Below the pieces are notes generated by a model. It did no database searches, was not told the origin of the DNA, and saw nothing but the letters and a program-made list of their open reading frames with translations. A stretch of DNA of 42,187 nucleotides from Deltaproteobacteria bacterium (lineage in GTDB: Bacteria > Desulfobacterota > Desulfobacteria > Desulfobacterales > Desulfatirhabdiaceae): NCBI GenBank assembly GCA_016219185.1, contig JACRBZ010000088.1:1-42187 (forward strand), read 5' to 3'. Positions 26,701 to 34,412 of this stretch are shown here, one piece after another. Each line of letters begins with the position of its first letter. Position 1 is the first letter of the stretch. A program made the position numbers and the translations under genes.

Positions 26701-29468
26701 GTGTGCAGAATGGCGGCGCTGCTGGAAAATGCCTCATGAGGCAGACAGAGTAGCGTAAACACAGCCTGGCTAAGGCATCTGCCCGTGGATCGGGCTGCAC
26801 CGGCAAGGTGTTGGCTCATCAGTGCGTCACCGGACTTTTTGAGCAAGCCCATGAGGGAGGTAATCAAAGAAGGAATCAGCACGATACCGATGACCGAGAC
26901 GGTATAGAACCAGGGAGACGACAGTACGGTCCAGCCGAGCAGGAGAAGGAGGCTTAATGCCAGAGGCGCAAGGCTGCGCCGGAGGTTGTCAAGGATCTTC
27001 CAGCGTGATAAGGAAGAGATCGGATTCATCCGGTAGGCAGCATCGGCACCGGGAACACGAGGGAAGAGCCAACGCAGGATCTGCCAATCCCCACGAATCC
27101 AGCGGATACGGCGGCTCACATCCGCGCTGTAGCGCGATGGGTACGCTTCGTAAAACTGCACGTCGCTGATGAGCCCGGACCGCGCATAACATCCTTCGAT
27201 AAGATCATGGCTGAGGATCAGGTTCTCGGGGAAACGATCCTTCAACACCTGCTCAAAAGCGTCAACATCATAAATACCCTTCCCGATGAATGAGCCTTCG
27301 CCAAAGAGATCCTGATATACATCGGAGACGACACGGGTGTAGGGATCGATACCGGCATCACTGCCCCACATGCGAGCATACCGCGACCGGTTCGCGCCGG
27401 GCAGGCTTACAGCCACCCGCGGCTGCAGGATGCCGTATCCGGAAACGATTCGCCCCCTGTCCGAGTCGTACTGGGGACGGTTCAAGGGATGTGCCATTGC
27501 CCCCACGAGCTGCCATGCTGAATCGCGCGGCATCTCCGTGTCCGTGTCCAGGGTGATGACATACTTTACCTTTGACAAAACTGCCGTATTTCCCACAATG
27601 AGAGAAAAACCGCTCCCGGAACCGCCGCGGAGAAGCAAATTCAGTTCCGCAAGTTTTCCCCGCTTTCTCTCGTAGCCCATCCAGATCCGTTCCTGCGGAT
27701 TCCATTGACGGGGGCGATGAAAAAGAAAGAAGGTATTCCCTTTCCCCTCGTATCTCTCGTTCAACGATTCTATTCCTTGCCGGGCCAGCAATAACAGCGA
27801 TTCGTCTTCGGGGAGTTTTTCCTCGGACGCATCCCGGAAGTCGGTAAGCAGGCCAAATCGCAGGTTTTCGTCCCGGTTTGCCAGAAACCGGACTTCCAGA
27901 GCATCCATCAACTGTCCAACGTTCTCCGCGCCGGTAAGCATGGTGGGGACCACGACCAGCGTGGATGATTCGGGAGGGATCCCTTTGGAAAAATCCATTC
28001 TTGGCAGCGGATGCGGTGTGGCAAGACGTGTCGCAAAGAGATTGATCAACGCAATGGCGAGCTCGCTTACAGACAGAAGGGAGAGAATGCCGACGAACCA
28101 GAGCAAAGGACCGCCCATGCCATCGGAACGGGTCTCTGCCAACAAACCGACGGCTAAGAGCACGGTTAAGAGAAGACTCGTGCCAAGATACAATAGCAAA
28201 GGAAACCGGAGACCGGTTCTTCGAAGCATGTCCATGGCGGTTGACCTGGCCCGCACACGCCCTTTGAGCTGCGCCAGCCCCTTATCGATCAGGTAGTAGC
28301 CCACATGAGTTGCCCGGCTGCCGTTATTTTCCCCGACAGTGCCTTGTCGGGCCAGGCCGATCGCTTCACGGGCCACTTCCATTTCGGAGAACTTGCTCTT
28401 CTTGGCGACCTCCTCCACGATGTGACGATATTGATCACGGGTGGCAAAATCCATCCTGTCATAGGTTCCGGCGGGATCTTCCCGCAGGGTTTGTTCAACC
28501 GCACTCATTTTATCGACGAATTGGCGCCAGTCCATGGCGTTCAGGAAACGCAGACTTCCGATGCTGTTGCTTATGGAAAGCTGATCCGCTGCTTGCTGCT
28601 GATTCTCCGATTGAACCATTTGGCCGATAGTCAGGTAGGACTCCGAAAGCTGCTGCTCGATCCAGGTAAGGGGCAGTGCCAAAGCAGCGCCCTGTCCCTG
28701 GAGCCGACGGGCAAGCTCCGCAACAAAGGAACTGACCATGGGCGGGTTGGATCGCGCCATATCGGCAATCGTGAGGATCAGGCTCTTCGGGTCCTTTTCC
28801 GCCGTCTCCGAAATCTTGTCCGCCCAATAACCGGCCCGATTCCGATCGATCCTGTCAATAGCAATCCGCGCTGCAACCCGCCTGAGATTCTCGATCAATG
28901 CCAGGCGCAGCATGATGGGAATTGCCCATAATTCGCCCAATTGCAAGGTCGTAACCGTCTGATAGGCAGCAACAAAGCTGCCGAGTCTCTCCGGATCCAC
29001 CCGGCCATCGCCGTGGGAAATCGTCTCCAGCGCAATGTCGTACACACGGGGAAGTCCCCTTGATGGGCCGTTTTTCAGGCGGGGAAGTGCCTTGGCATAG
29101 CCTTTCGGCAGAAGCCTCTTCGCTGTCCGAATCTGTTCCTCGATCAGATAGAAGTTGTCGAGCAACCATTCCCCTGCAGGAGTCATCCTGAGGTTTGTCT
29201 TAACGACCTCAATCACCAGATCTCGAACATCGAGAAGGACGCCCTCGTTCTCGGCAAGCCTGGACAAAAGTCGCTCCGGAACATGATTCTCGCTCAAGAT
29301 GTGAAAACCTGCAAGGGATTTGCCGTGTTCCTCCATCTGAGTGGAGCTGAACAATTCCGACCGTAGCGGCGTTTCGTCGCCGGCGCTCTTTTGCGCGAGG
29401 GTATTCTTTCGAAGATGTCCCCACAAATGAAAAATTTTCGCGAGAATGCTTACAGGGTGGTACGTCAC
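20721..29468 (-). CDS. ndvB: Cyclic beta-1,2-glucan synthase (NdvB/Cgs family)
   Basis: This giant 2915-residue inner-membrane enzyme polymerises and cyclises UDP-glucose into periplasmic beta-1,2-glucan. Approximate layout: N-terminal region 1-400; membrane segments near 415-470, 835-870 and 955-1000; a GT84 glycosyltransferase between them with metal-binding DTDTEMP near 640 and RRIRWIRGDWQ near 790; a glucoamylase-like domain about 1330-1560; two GH94-type beta-sandwich modules near 1620-1870 and 2130-2330; and a GH94 phosphorylase barrel to the end, with the catalytic GSGDWNDGMN near 2600 that trims chain length. The start is GTG with AAGGAGAA 8 bases upstream. An 8-residue tandem (QLDNLRGLKQLDNLRGL) lies near 1311. 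Length is normal for the family. The gene heads the envelope operon. Confidence 0.97.
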   Translation of the reverse strand: MTYHPVSILAKIFHLWGHLRKNTLAQKSAGDETPLRSELFSSTQMEEHGKSLAGFHILSENHVPERLLSRLAENEGVLLDVRDLVIEVVKTNLRMTPAGEWLLDNFYLIEEQIRTAKRLLPKGYAKALPRLKNGPSRGLPRVYDIALETISHGDGRVDPERLGSFVAAYQTVTTLQLGELWAIPIMLRLALIENLRRVAARIAIDRIDRNRAGYWADKISETAEKDPKSLILTIADMARSNPPMVSSFVAELARRLQGQGAALALPLTWIEQQLSESYLTIGQMVQSENQQQAADQLSISNSIGSLRFLNAMDWRQFVDKMSAVEQTLREDPAGTYDRMDFATRDQYRHIVEEVAKKSKFSEMEVAREAIGLARQGTVGENNGSRATHVGYYLIDKGLAQLKGRVRARSTAMDMLRRTGLRFPLLLYLGTSLLLTVLLAVGLLAETRSDGMGGPLLWFVGILSLLSVSELAIALINLFATRLATPHPLPRMDFSKGIPPESSTLVVVPTMLTGAENVGQLMDALEVRFLANRDENLRFGLLTDFRDASEEKLPEDESLLLLARQGIESLNERYEGKGNTFFLFHRPRQWNPQERIWMGYERKRGKLAELNLLLRGGSGSGFSLIVGNTAVLSKVKYVITLDTDTEMPRDSAWQLVGAMAHPLNRPQYDSDRGRIVSGYGILQPRVAVSLPGANRSRYARMWGSDAGIDPYTRVVSDVYQDLFGEGSFIGKGIYDVDAFEQVLKDRFPENLILSHDLIEGCYARSGLISDVQFYEAYPSRYSADVSRRIRWIRGDWQILRWLFPRVPGADAAYRMNPISSLSRWKILDNLRRSLAPLALSLLLLLGWTVLSSPWFYTVSVIGIVLIPSLITSLMGLLKKSGDALMSQHLAGAARSTGRCLSQAVFTLLCLPHEAFSSSAAILHTVWLMLVSGRGLLEWNPPGEVARTSRTDLAGSYRSMWIAPVIAMAAAGYLVFARPTALLVALPILSLWFASPYITWWISKPIGPRSARLAEDQIVFLRKLSRRTWAFFETFVGPDDHWLPPDNYQEEPLAVVAHRTSPTNMGLSLLSDLAACDFGYSSVGRFLDRTAKTLRTMDALERYRGHFYNWYDTQSLKPLLPMYVSSVDSGNLAASLLTLRAGLLALPDEKLLGRRLFDGLADTTMILMDVAGGSIPAELSQFTRDMESLKSSPPDGTLWAVRNCLERLTISAREVVRSFESAPKSEAMGWARSLAEQCQAAVDELTVLAPWAGPLPPDQTMAQSIAEFPCLREIPTLRQLACLDDDVLPLIGERRRLYVEPKGEQQLDNLRGLKQLDNLRGLIIASSRRARERIAILEDLARHAGELANNMEYAFLYDGTRHLLSIGYNVSEGRRDESFYDLLASEARLCGFVAIAQGQLPQESWFALGRLLTIAGGEPILLSWSGSMFEYLMPLLVMPTYEQTLLDQTCKAAVARQIDYGKKRGVPWGISESSYNMIDSHLNYQYKAFGVPGLGLKRGLAAELVVAPYASALALMVAPEEACRNLEDLASHGFQGKYGFYEAIDYTPTHLARGQSSAVVRSFMAHHQGMSLLSFVYLLLERPMQKRFESDPMFQATVLLLQERLPKATAFHSATLSEVHKASLPLEEKPIRVFTTPDTPVPEVQLLSNGRYHVMITNAGGGYSRWKDMAVTRWREDSTCDNWGAFCYIRDVSSGVFWSTAYQPALKPSKRYEAIFSEGRAEFRRRDEDFDTHTEIAVSPEDDIELRRITITNRSKMRRTIEVTSYAEVVLASPASDALHPAFSNLFVQTEILGRQGAIMATRRPRSSDEQPPWMFHAMAVHGANMGEMSYETDRLRFIGRGATLAAPEAMRSLSPLSGSEGPVLDPIVAIRCQITLEPETSAIVNVVTGAGETRDVCAGLVGKYQDRYFADRVFELAWTHSQVLLQQINATEADAQLYGRLAASVLYANSALRAGSSLLLKNLRGQSGLWGYSISGDLPIVLLRIEDQANITLVRQLIQAHAYWRLKGLAVDLVIWNEDHAGYRQVLYDQIMGLIAAGVEVNLTDRPGGIFVRHAEQISEEDRVLFQAVARAVISDSRGTLAEQMERNGPVGPIIPALVVTRTSRPLPPTVAVMPREDLMFFNGTGGFTPDGREYVISTGGGKVTPAPWVNVLANPNFGTVVSETGSAYTWSENAHEFRLTPWHNDPVSDSGGEAFYLRDEERGHFWSPMPHPARGATPYVTRHGFGYTVFEHTERGISSEAWVYVAMDAPVKFTVFKVRNQSGRPRRLSVSGYAEWVLGDVRPKTVMHVVSEVDPQSGALFAHNPYNAEFGNRVAFFNVDHATRTVSADRTEFLGRNGTVARPAAMGRSRLSGRVGAALDPCAAIHVAIDLDDGEEREIIFTLGAGRDADDAASLARRFCDSGAARKALEAVWQYWRHTLGAVQVETPDPSVNVLANGWLLYQTIACRLWGRSGYYQSGGAFGFRDQLQDTMSLVHAEPRLVREHLLLCAGRQFSEGDVQHWWHPPTGRGVRTHCSDDFLWLPLATCRYVQSTGDTGVLDESIYFIKGRPVNPDEDSYYELPVRSGESVSLYDHCVRAIRRGLTSGEHGLPLIGSGDWNDGMNLVGQEGKGESVWLAFFLCDVLIRFSRIARLRRDLVFSKQCESEVDRLRRSIEQHGWDGDWYRRAYFDDGTPLGSAESPECQIDSIAQSWSVLSGAGDAGHSRMAMEAVDKFLVRRDDALIQLLDPPFDKSNLNPGYIKGYVPGVRENGGQYTHGAIWAAMAFAALGDSRRAWELLAMINPVNHGKSAEGIQRYKVEPYVVAADVYAVPPHTGRGGWTWYTGSAAWMYRLIVESLLGLRLEVDKLSFAPCLPAHWDGFTVHYRFRETIYHIRVTQKQAGEKEAATVTVDGVVQPGNAIELVDDGREHEIEVAL

Positions 29469-29587
29469 GATAAGATTCTCCTTTTACTATTTCTTTTCTA
29501 TCTTCGAGAGGCTCTTCACGAATTTTTCCCCTATGATTTCAGCTTCCATCCCGACCTGAATCAAAAGGAGATCATGTCGTTTTTGAC

Positions 29588-29773
29588 ATGGAATTTATCT
29601 ACCAACATGACAAGTGTGATCTTTATGAACGCGGCTCGATTGTCATCATTTCAAACAAATGCTTCCGCAAATGGCTGGAGATGTTTGCTGATCCGGTAAT
29701 CGTATCCGCCATGATGGGAGTAGTCAACATCAAAGGTCCTGCTACCGGCCTTGCAACCAAAGCTTTTTCATGA
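29588..29773 (+). pseudogene. IstB-like (IS21 helper ATPase) fragment
   Basis: A plus-strand open frame contains LYERGSIVIISNKCFRKW followed by LEMFADPVIVSAMM (29621-29716). This corresponds to the C-terminal half of IstB-type ATP-binding proteins, whose family pattern is RYERxSxIITSNxxFxEWxxxFxDPxxAxAxLDR. No Walker A/B region, transposase or terminal repeats are visible around it, and the frame drifts away after SAMM, so it is a decayed relic. It lies antisense to the 3' end of the CsbD-like gene 29623-29940 and probably replaced that gene's original ending. Confidence 0.6.
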
Positions 29774-29940
29774 ACGGAAGAAACATCAATCTCGACCTGG
29801 CTGAATTTTTCTTGAACTTTCCCGTCCGGATTTCCGTCTTTGCCTTCGGTTTTCAAATCGCGATTCCCGGCGGTATCATTGTTCTTACCTTTCACTTGGT
29901 GCATTTTGCCTTCTGCGTTGTCTTTCGAGTTTGATTTCAT
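29623..29940 (-). CDS. CsbD-like protein with a foreign C-terminal extension
   Basis: The product is 105 residues. The first 45 (MKSNSKDNAEGKMHQVKGK and the DLKTEGKDGNPDGKVQEKFSQVE stretch) match CsbD-type small hydrophilic stress proteins and the intact paralog at 38252-38431, with an internal loss of about 5 residues. After QVE the similarity stops, and about 55 unrelated residues follow, read antisense from the IstB-like fragment. AAGGAA precedes the ATG at 29940. A second in-frame ATG at 30009, with its own AGGAAAGG site in the duplicated creA-like segment, could add 23 residues. It may be a decaying gene; the CsbD core itself could still be functional. Confidence 0.55.
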   Translation of the reverse strand: MKSNSKDNAEGKMHQVKGKNNDTAGNRDLKTEGKDGNPDGKVQEKFSQVEIDVSSVHEKALVARPVAGPLMLTTPIMADTITGSANISSHLRKHLFEMMTIEPRS

Positions 29941-29995
29941 GAAATTCCTTCTGTGTGATTTCGGTTTTTGCTCGAAATTTCTACTTGCCTCGGAT

Positions 29996-30027
29996 CCGAT
30001 TTTTTTCATGATGATTTACCTTTCCTG
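29996..30027. repeat. Near-duplicate 32-base segment, copy 2 (first copy 16549-16580)
   Basis: This is the partner of 16549-16580, with two mismatches. It supplies a ribosome binding site, an ATG and the codons for MKKIG, exactly as at the creA start, ahead of the CsbD-like frame. Confidence 0.8.
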
Positions 30028-30032
30028 AATGG

Positions 30033-30371
30033 CTAATCCAATTCCGACTCTATTTCGTCAAATGTATCCTCGATGCCGTACAGAAGTTTGTCAGCCTGGG
30101 CGAGCTTCCAGTCGGCGATATTCTCTTGAATAATCTTATACTGGTTCCGGAGCTTCTCGCTATGCCGGAGAAGCACCTCTCTGAGTGGTGTTCCATCATG
30201 GCGATAAAGAAGCTGATCCAACTGTCCCACCAATTCGTAGAGTGAGGGATTCCGGTTCGCCAGACTGGAATCCAGATATCCCAAATCGCGAGCCAGTTTG
30301 GGGTAAGTTCCTTGCAGATCTTTTTGATAATAAGGACGGACAGTAACCGTCAATTGCATGTATTTGCTCAT
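30033..30371 (-). CDS. Conserved-looking hypothetical protein, 112 residues
   Basis: I do not recognise a family. The protein starts with a short beta-like stretch (YMQLTVTVRPYYQ), followed by mainly helical, charged sequence that ends in an acidic tail (IEDTFDEIESELD). There is no signal peptide, Cys or membrane segment, so it is probably cytosolic. The ATG at 30371 follows AAGGAG at good spacing. It lies 82 bases after the RNB-domain RNase gene on the same strand and before the CsbD-like gene, so it may belong to the same transcript. Confidence 0.75.
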   Translation of the reverse strand: MSKYMQLTVTVRPYYQKDLQGTYPKLARDLGYLDSSLANRNPSLYELVGQLDQLLYRHDGTPLREVLLRHSEKLRNQYKIIQENIADWKLAQADKLLYGIEDTFDEIESELD

Positions 30372-30453
30372 GGTTGATCTCCTTATGCGCATTGAACCAC
30401 AATTTCTTTGGGCATTATTCGCTAAATTCCCGGACAGTGACGGGTGTAATCAT

Positions 30454-31929
30454 CTAATGGATCTTCTTGAAATCGATATACCCCTTCTCCACATCCGTGT
30501 GGAGAAGCTGCACCCTGAGCCGGTTGCCTACATCGACGCCTTCATGCCCGTAGAGCAGTCGGCCTTCAACGGGTGGATGAAAGATGCGCACCCATGTCCC
30601 TTTTTCGGCGGCACCCGTGCACATGGCGTCAAACTGATCTCCGATCCTCGAAGAAAGCAGCATGGCCGCGGCCGATTTGGCAACGAGCCGCTCTACCTTG
30701 TTGGCATCATTTTCCTTTTCAGTGCAGTGTCGGGCCAGTTCCACCAGTTCGTCCCGGCTGTAGGGCATGGGCGACCCGTCCAGGGTTGCCTTCAGGATGC
30801 GCTGGGTAGCCAGATCCGGAAACCGCCGGTTGGGAGCCGTTGAGTGCGTGTAATCCTTGACGGCAAGTCCGAAATGGCCGGGTGCCGTCTCTTCCGGAGA
30901 TTCGACGACATATTCACCCGGGCCGAGCAGCTTGATGACGGATAGAGAAAGATCGGGAAAACGGAGTGGGTCGGCTGCTTTCTGCGCAGCCAGGAAACTT
31001 GCCAGAGCCCTCGAATCCGGCTCCTGTGGAAGCTGCGAATTGTGCTGGGCCGCGATCTCCACGATCCTGTCCCACCGCCTGGGTGAACGGACCATACGCC
31101 TCAGGGAGGGGACTTTTTTCCCGTGCAGAAAACGCGCGGTCGCACCGTTGGCCACAATCATAAAGTCCTCGATAAGCTCTTTTGCCCGGTTCTTCTCCTC
31201 CACCCGCAGATCCTGGATCTCATCTCCGGCTAAGATCGGACGGGCTTCCAGCGTCTGTAGATCCAGGGCGCCATGCTCATGCCGCAAGCCTTTCAATTGC
31301 TGAGCCACCCGATCCTGGATACGGAGATTCTCCGCAAGCCCCGGGACAACCGCAACAGCCTCCGGCATGGGTCCTTTGCCTTCCAGCCAGGCCGCCACAC
31401 TATTGTAGGCCAGCTTGGCGTGGTTTTGGACCAGGGCGCGATAGATATCCGTGCTTTGTAGCTCCCCCACATCGCTGATCACCGCCTCGATGACAATAAC
31501 GGGACGGTCTTCGTGATAATTAAGCGAGGTGAGATCCGTGGAAAGTTTATCCGGAAGCATCGGAAAGATCTTGCCGGCCGTGTAAACCGAAGTCGTGTTC
31601 TGCCGGGCGTGCTCATCAATAGCCGAGCTCTTCTTTACGAGGACGTCCACATCGGCGACAGCCACAAAAATCTTTACCGTCTTATCCGGCAGGATCTCCG
31701 CCATCGTCAACTGGTCCAGGTCCAAGGAATCATCGTTGTCAATCGATGCCCAGAGCAAGTGGCGCAGGTCCTTCAAGGGAGATTTCGTCACCCAATCGAC
31801 ATGCGCAGTCTTTTCCACCTCGTTTAGGGCCGCCTCTGAAAAATCGACCAGAAAACCGCGTTCCGTCATGACCCGGCGTGCGATGCGCTCCAGGGTTCCT
31901 TTCCCTTTATTATTTTCGATAGTTGACAT
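30454..31929 (-). CDS. RNB-domain 3'-5' exoribonuclease (RNase II/R family)
   Basis: The 491-residue protein is dominated by the RNB catalytic domain. The magnesium-binding aspartate cluster is visible near residue 63-72 (SIDNDDSLDLDQL). VFVAVADVD-like and ARQNTTSVYTAGKIFPMLP segments follow, and DYTHSTAPNRRFPDLATQ contains the conserved Arg of the active site. A short S1-like segment ends the protein (GTWVRIFHPPVEGRLLYG). It lacks the N-terminal cold-shock domains of E. coli RNase II and R, so it is the compact form related to Deinococcus-type RNase II. It should degrade single-stranded RNA. The gene is 87 bases after the hybrid kinase gene; its ribosome binding site is distant (AGGTGGGG). 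Confidence 0.92.
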   Translation of the reverse strand: MSTIENNKGKGTLERIARRVMTERGFLVDFSEAALNEVEKTAHVDWVTKSPLKDLRHLLWASIDNDDSLDLDQLTMAEILPDKTVKIFVAVADVDVLVKKSSAIDEHARQNTTSVYTAGKIFPMLPDKLSTDLTSLNYHEDRPVIVIEAVISDVGELQSTDIYRALVQNHAKLAYNSVAAWLEGKGPMPEAVAVVPGLAENLRIQDRVAQQLKGLRHEHGALDLQTLEARPILAGDEIQDLRVEEKNRAKELIEDFMIVANGATARFLHGKKVPSLRRMVRSPRRWDRIVEIAAQHNSQLPQEPDSRALASFLAAQKAADPLRFPDLSLSVIKLLGPGEYVVESPEETAPGHFGLAVKDYTHSTAPNRRFPDLATQRILKATLDGSPMPYSRDELVELARHCTEKENDANKVERLVAKSAAAMLLSSRIGDQFDAMCTGAAEKGTWVRIFHPPVEGRLLYGHEGVDVGNRLRVQLLHTDVEKGYIDFKKIH

Positions 31930-32016
31930 AGGCTAACGGAAATCCCCACCTTTCTATTTTTGATCCTGTTGGATTCGTCAATGTTTTTCTTTCTAACACA
32001 AACTGCGCCACTTCAC

Positions 32017-34014
32017 TCACTTTTCTCTCAGCGCCTCCCGCACTTTGACAGCCAGATCCTTCATGGAGAACGGCTTCTGGATGAAGTTTACGCCCTCGTC
32101 CAGCACTCCCCGGTGGGCGATCACGCTGGATGTATAGCCGGACATGAACAGAATTTTCATGCCGGGGTTAAGCGATTGAAACCGTTTTGCCAAGTCCCGG
32201 CCGTTCATTTCCGGCATGACAACGTCGGTGATGAGAAGTTGTATCTCGCTCGCATGTCCCTCGGCCAGTCCAATGGCCTCGCCCGGCGTTCCCGCGTCCA
32301 GCACCCGATACCCTAATTTTTCCAGCATAATTTTAGCCAGTGTCCTGAGTGAAGGTTCATCCTCCACCAACAGTACTGTCTCACCACGGCTCAGAGGGAT
32401 TTCCACCACCCTTTCCCGCTGGGTATCGATGGCTTGGTCTGCGTAGCGGCGCAGGTAGATTCTGAAGGTCGTTCCTTTTCCCGGTTCGCTGTAAACGTTG
32501 ATGAATCCATTATTCTGCTTGACGATGCCATACACAGTGGATAACCCCAGGCCGGTTCCCTGGCCCACCCCCTTGGTCGTGAAAAACGGTTCGAAAATAC
32601 GGTCGAGGATCTCCTTGTTCATGCCGCATCCATCGTCGCTAACGGCCAACAGCACATACGCCCCTGACACAAACCCGGCATGATCGGCGCAATAGGTCTC
32701 GTCAATTACGGCGTTTTCAGTCTCGATCGTGACCTTGCCGACGTCGGAAATGGCGTCCCTGGCGTTGACACAAAGGTTGGCCAGGATTTGATCGACTTGG
32801 ACGGGATCCATTTTGATCGGATACAGGCCCGCACCTGGCAGCCAGGCCAGATCGATGTCCTCGCCGATGAGGCGCCGGAGCATCGAAAGCATGCTCTCCA
32901 CGGTCCGGTTCAGGTTGAGCACCACGGGAGAGATCGTCTGCTTGCGGGCAAAGGTCAGTAATTGCCGGGTTATGTCCGCGGAACGTTTTGCGGCATTGAG
33001 GATTTCCTCAAGGTCGGAATACAGCGGCTGGGCCGGGTCCACATTGCATAGAGCCATTTCCGCATAACCGAGGATAACGCTGAGCATATTGTTGTAATCG
33101 TGGGCCACACCGCCCGCCAGCAGGCCTACTGCTTCCATCTTCTGGGCCTGCTGAAATTGGGCCGCCAATCGGAGATCCTCGGTGATGTTCCGTTTGACTG
33201 CCACGAAGTTGACGATCCGTCCCGAAGCATCACGAACCGGAGAAATCGATGCATCCTCGGTGTAGAGAGTCCCGTCCTTGCGCTTGTTGACGATACGGCC
33301 CGCCCAGGTTCTGCCGCCGGAGATGGTCTCCCAAAGATTGCGGTAAAACAGTTCGTCCTGCTTGTCGCTCTTGAGGATGCGCGAATTCTGGCCAATGACC
33401 TCCTCTCGGGTGTAGCCCGTCGTTCGTTTGAAGGCCGGATTCACAAACTGGATGATCCCCTGGGGATCGGTCATGACAATGCTCTCTCCGGCCTGCTCGA
33501 TGGCCGCCATCAAAAGCTTGCGCTCGGCATCGGCCCGCTTGCGTGCGGTGATGTCACGGATGTTGCACTGGATCACCTTGCTATGGTCCACGAGGTAAAC
33601 ATTGCTGACAAACTCCACGGCGATGGGCTGCCCATCGATGGTTTCCAGCGGCAAATCCTCGTAACGGATGTATTCGTTATCCTGCAGGGTCTTGAAAGCG
33701 TCCTTGGATGCGGTAATGTCTTTGAAAACGCCGAGTTCCCAGATATGTTGCCCGTATAATGCGTCGAAAGAATAACCGAGTAGCTTCAGCAGGAAAGGAT
33801 TGACATCAACCACCCTGCCCGAATCGGCATCGAGAATCAGGATACCGTCCTTGGCTGATTCAAAGAGCCGCCGATAGCGCTTCTCGGAATCTTGAAGCAC
33901 CACCCCGGCCTTCTCCTTTTCCATCAATTTTTCTTCCAGCCGCGCAATTCGCCTGTTCAGTTCGGTGTTGGCAATGCGAAGTTGGTTTTCAATATTTGTA
34001 TCTGACATTGACAT
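32017..34014 (-). CDS. Hybrid sensor histidine kinase, two PAS domains plus receiver
   Basis: The protein has 665 residues: an N-terminal coiled coil (about 5-45), PAS 1 (about 45-160), PAS 2 (about 165-280), HisKA with His305 in GGVAHDYNNM, HATPase with DDGCGMNKE and GTGLGLSTVYG, and a C-terminal receiver with the phosphoacceptor Asp near 598 (LLITDVVMPEMNG). No membrane segment is seen, so sensing is cytoplasmic. There is no DNA-binding partner next door; output may go through a distant regulator. The two small helical genes immediately upstream (31- and 76-base gaps) look cotranscribed. Two ATGs at 34014 and 34008 are possible starts, neither with a strong site. Confidence 0.94.
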   Translation of the reverse strand: MSMSDTNIENQLRIANTELNRRIARLEEKLMEKEKAGVVLQDSEKRYRRLFESAKDGILILDADSGRVVDVNPFLLKLLGYSFDALYGQHIWELGVFKDITASKDAFKTLQDNEYIRYEDLPLETIDGQPIAVEFVSNVYLVDHSKVIQCNIRDITARKRADAERKLLMAAIEQAGESIVMTDPQGIIQFVNPAFKRTTGYTREEVIGQNSRILKSDKQDELFYRNLWETISGGRTWAGRIVNKRKDGTLYTEDASISPVRDASGRIVNFVAVKRNITEDLRLAAQFQQAQKMEAVGLLAGGVAHDYNNMLSVILGYAEMALCNVDPAQPLYSDLEEILNAAKRSADITRQLLTFARKQTISPVVLNLNRTVESMLSMLRRLIGEDIDLAWLPGAGLYPIKMDPVQVDQILANLCVNARDAISDVGKVTIETENAVIDETYCADHAGFVSGAYVLLAVSDDGCGMNKEILDRIFEPFFTTKGVGQGTGLGLSTVYGIVKQNNGFINVYSEPGKGTTFRIYLRRYADQAIDTQRERVVEIPLSRGETVLLVEDEPSLRTLAKIMLEKLGYRVLDAGTPGEAIGLAEGHASEIQLLITDVVMPEMNGRDLAKRFQSLNPGMKILFMSGYTSSVIAHRGVLDEGVNFIQKPFSMKDLAVKVREALREK

Positions 34015-34045
34015 AACCCATTTTTTATCTCACCGATTTTTATTA

Positions 34046-34336
34046 TCAACTCATTTTTTTTGCGTATTTCCCCATCATCACCCGCATGGCTTTGACGATA
34101 TCATCGATTGCCGCGTGTATGCCCTCGGCGCTGGAACTTAATTCCGATGTTCCTTGCTTCTCGATCTTGACCTGAACCTCGGATTTGATTTTTTGCAAGT
34201 TTTGAGCGTGTTTTTCAAACTGCAGGCGATGTTCATCTTTCATCTCTTTGATGGCATCAGAATCAATCTGTCGGATGAGTTCATCGGCCTCGGCCAGTAA
34301 TTGTTCGATATTCTTGGATTCTAAGTTTTTTGACAT
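34046..34336 (-). CDS. Small helical hypothetical protein, 96 residues
   Basis: This is an unrecognised, highly charged and almost entirely helical protein (NIEQLLAEADELIRQIDSD, then a KIKSEVQVKIEK stretch), with a final amphipathic helix IDDIVKAMRVMMGKYAKK. There is no Cys, signal peptide or membrane span. The ATG at 34336 follows AAGGAAA; the frame extends upstream to 34576, but that part overlaps the preceding gene. It is encoded 31 bases before the hybrid histidine kinase, which suggests a common transcript and possibly a sensory or scaffold role, but that is inference from position only. Confidence 0.75.
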   Translation of the reverse strand: MSKNLESKNIEQLLAEADELIRQIDSDAIKEMKDEHRLQFEKHAQNLQKIKSEVQVKIEKQGTSELSSSAEGIHAAIDDIVKAMRVMMGKYAKKMS

Positions 34337-34412
34337 GATGTTTCCTTTTTGTTGTAATTTTCGTTTATGATCAGATCGGCGGGGTTGATCCCTGAACAGC
34401 AACTCAAGCCGT

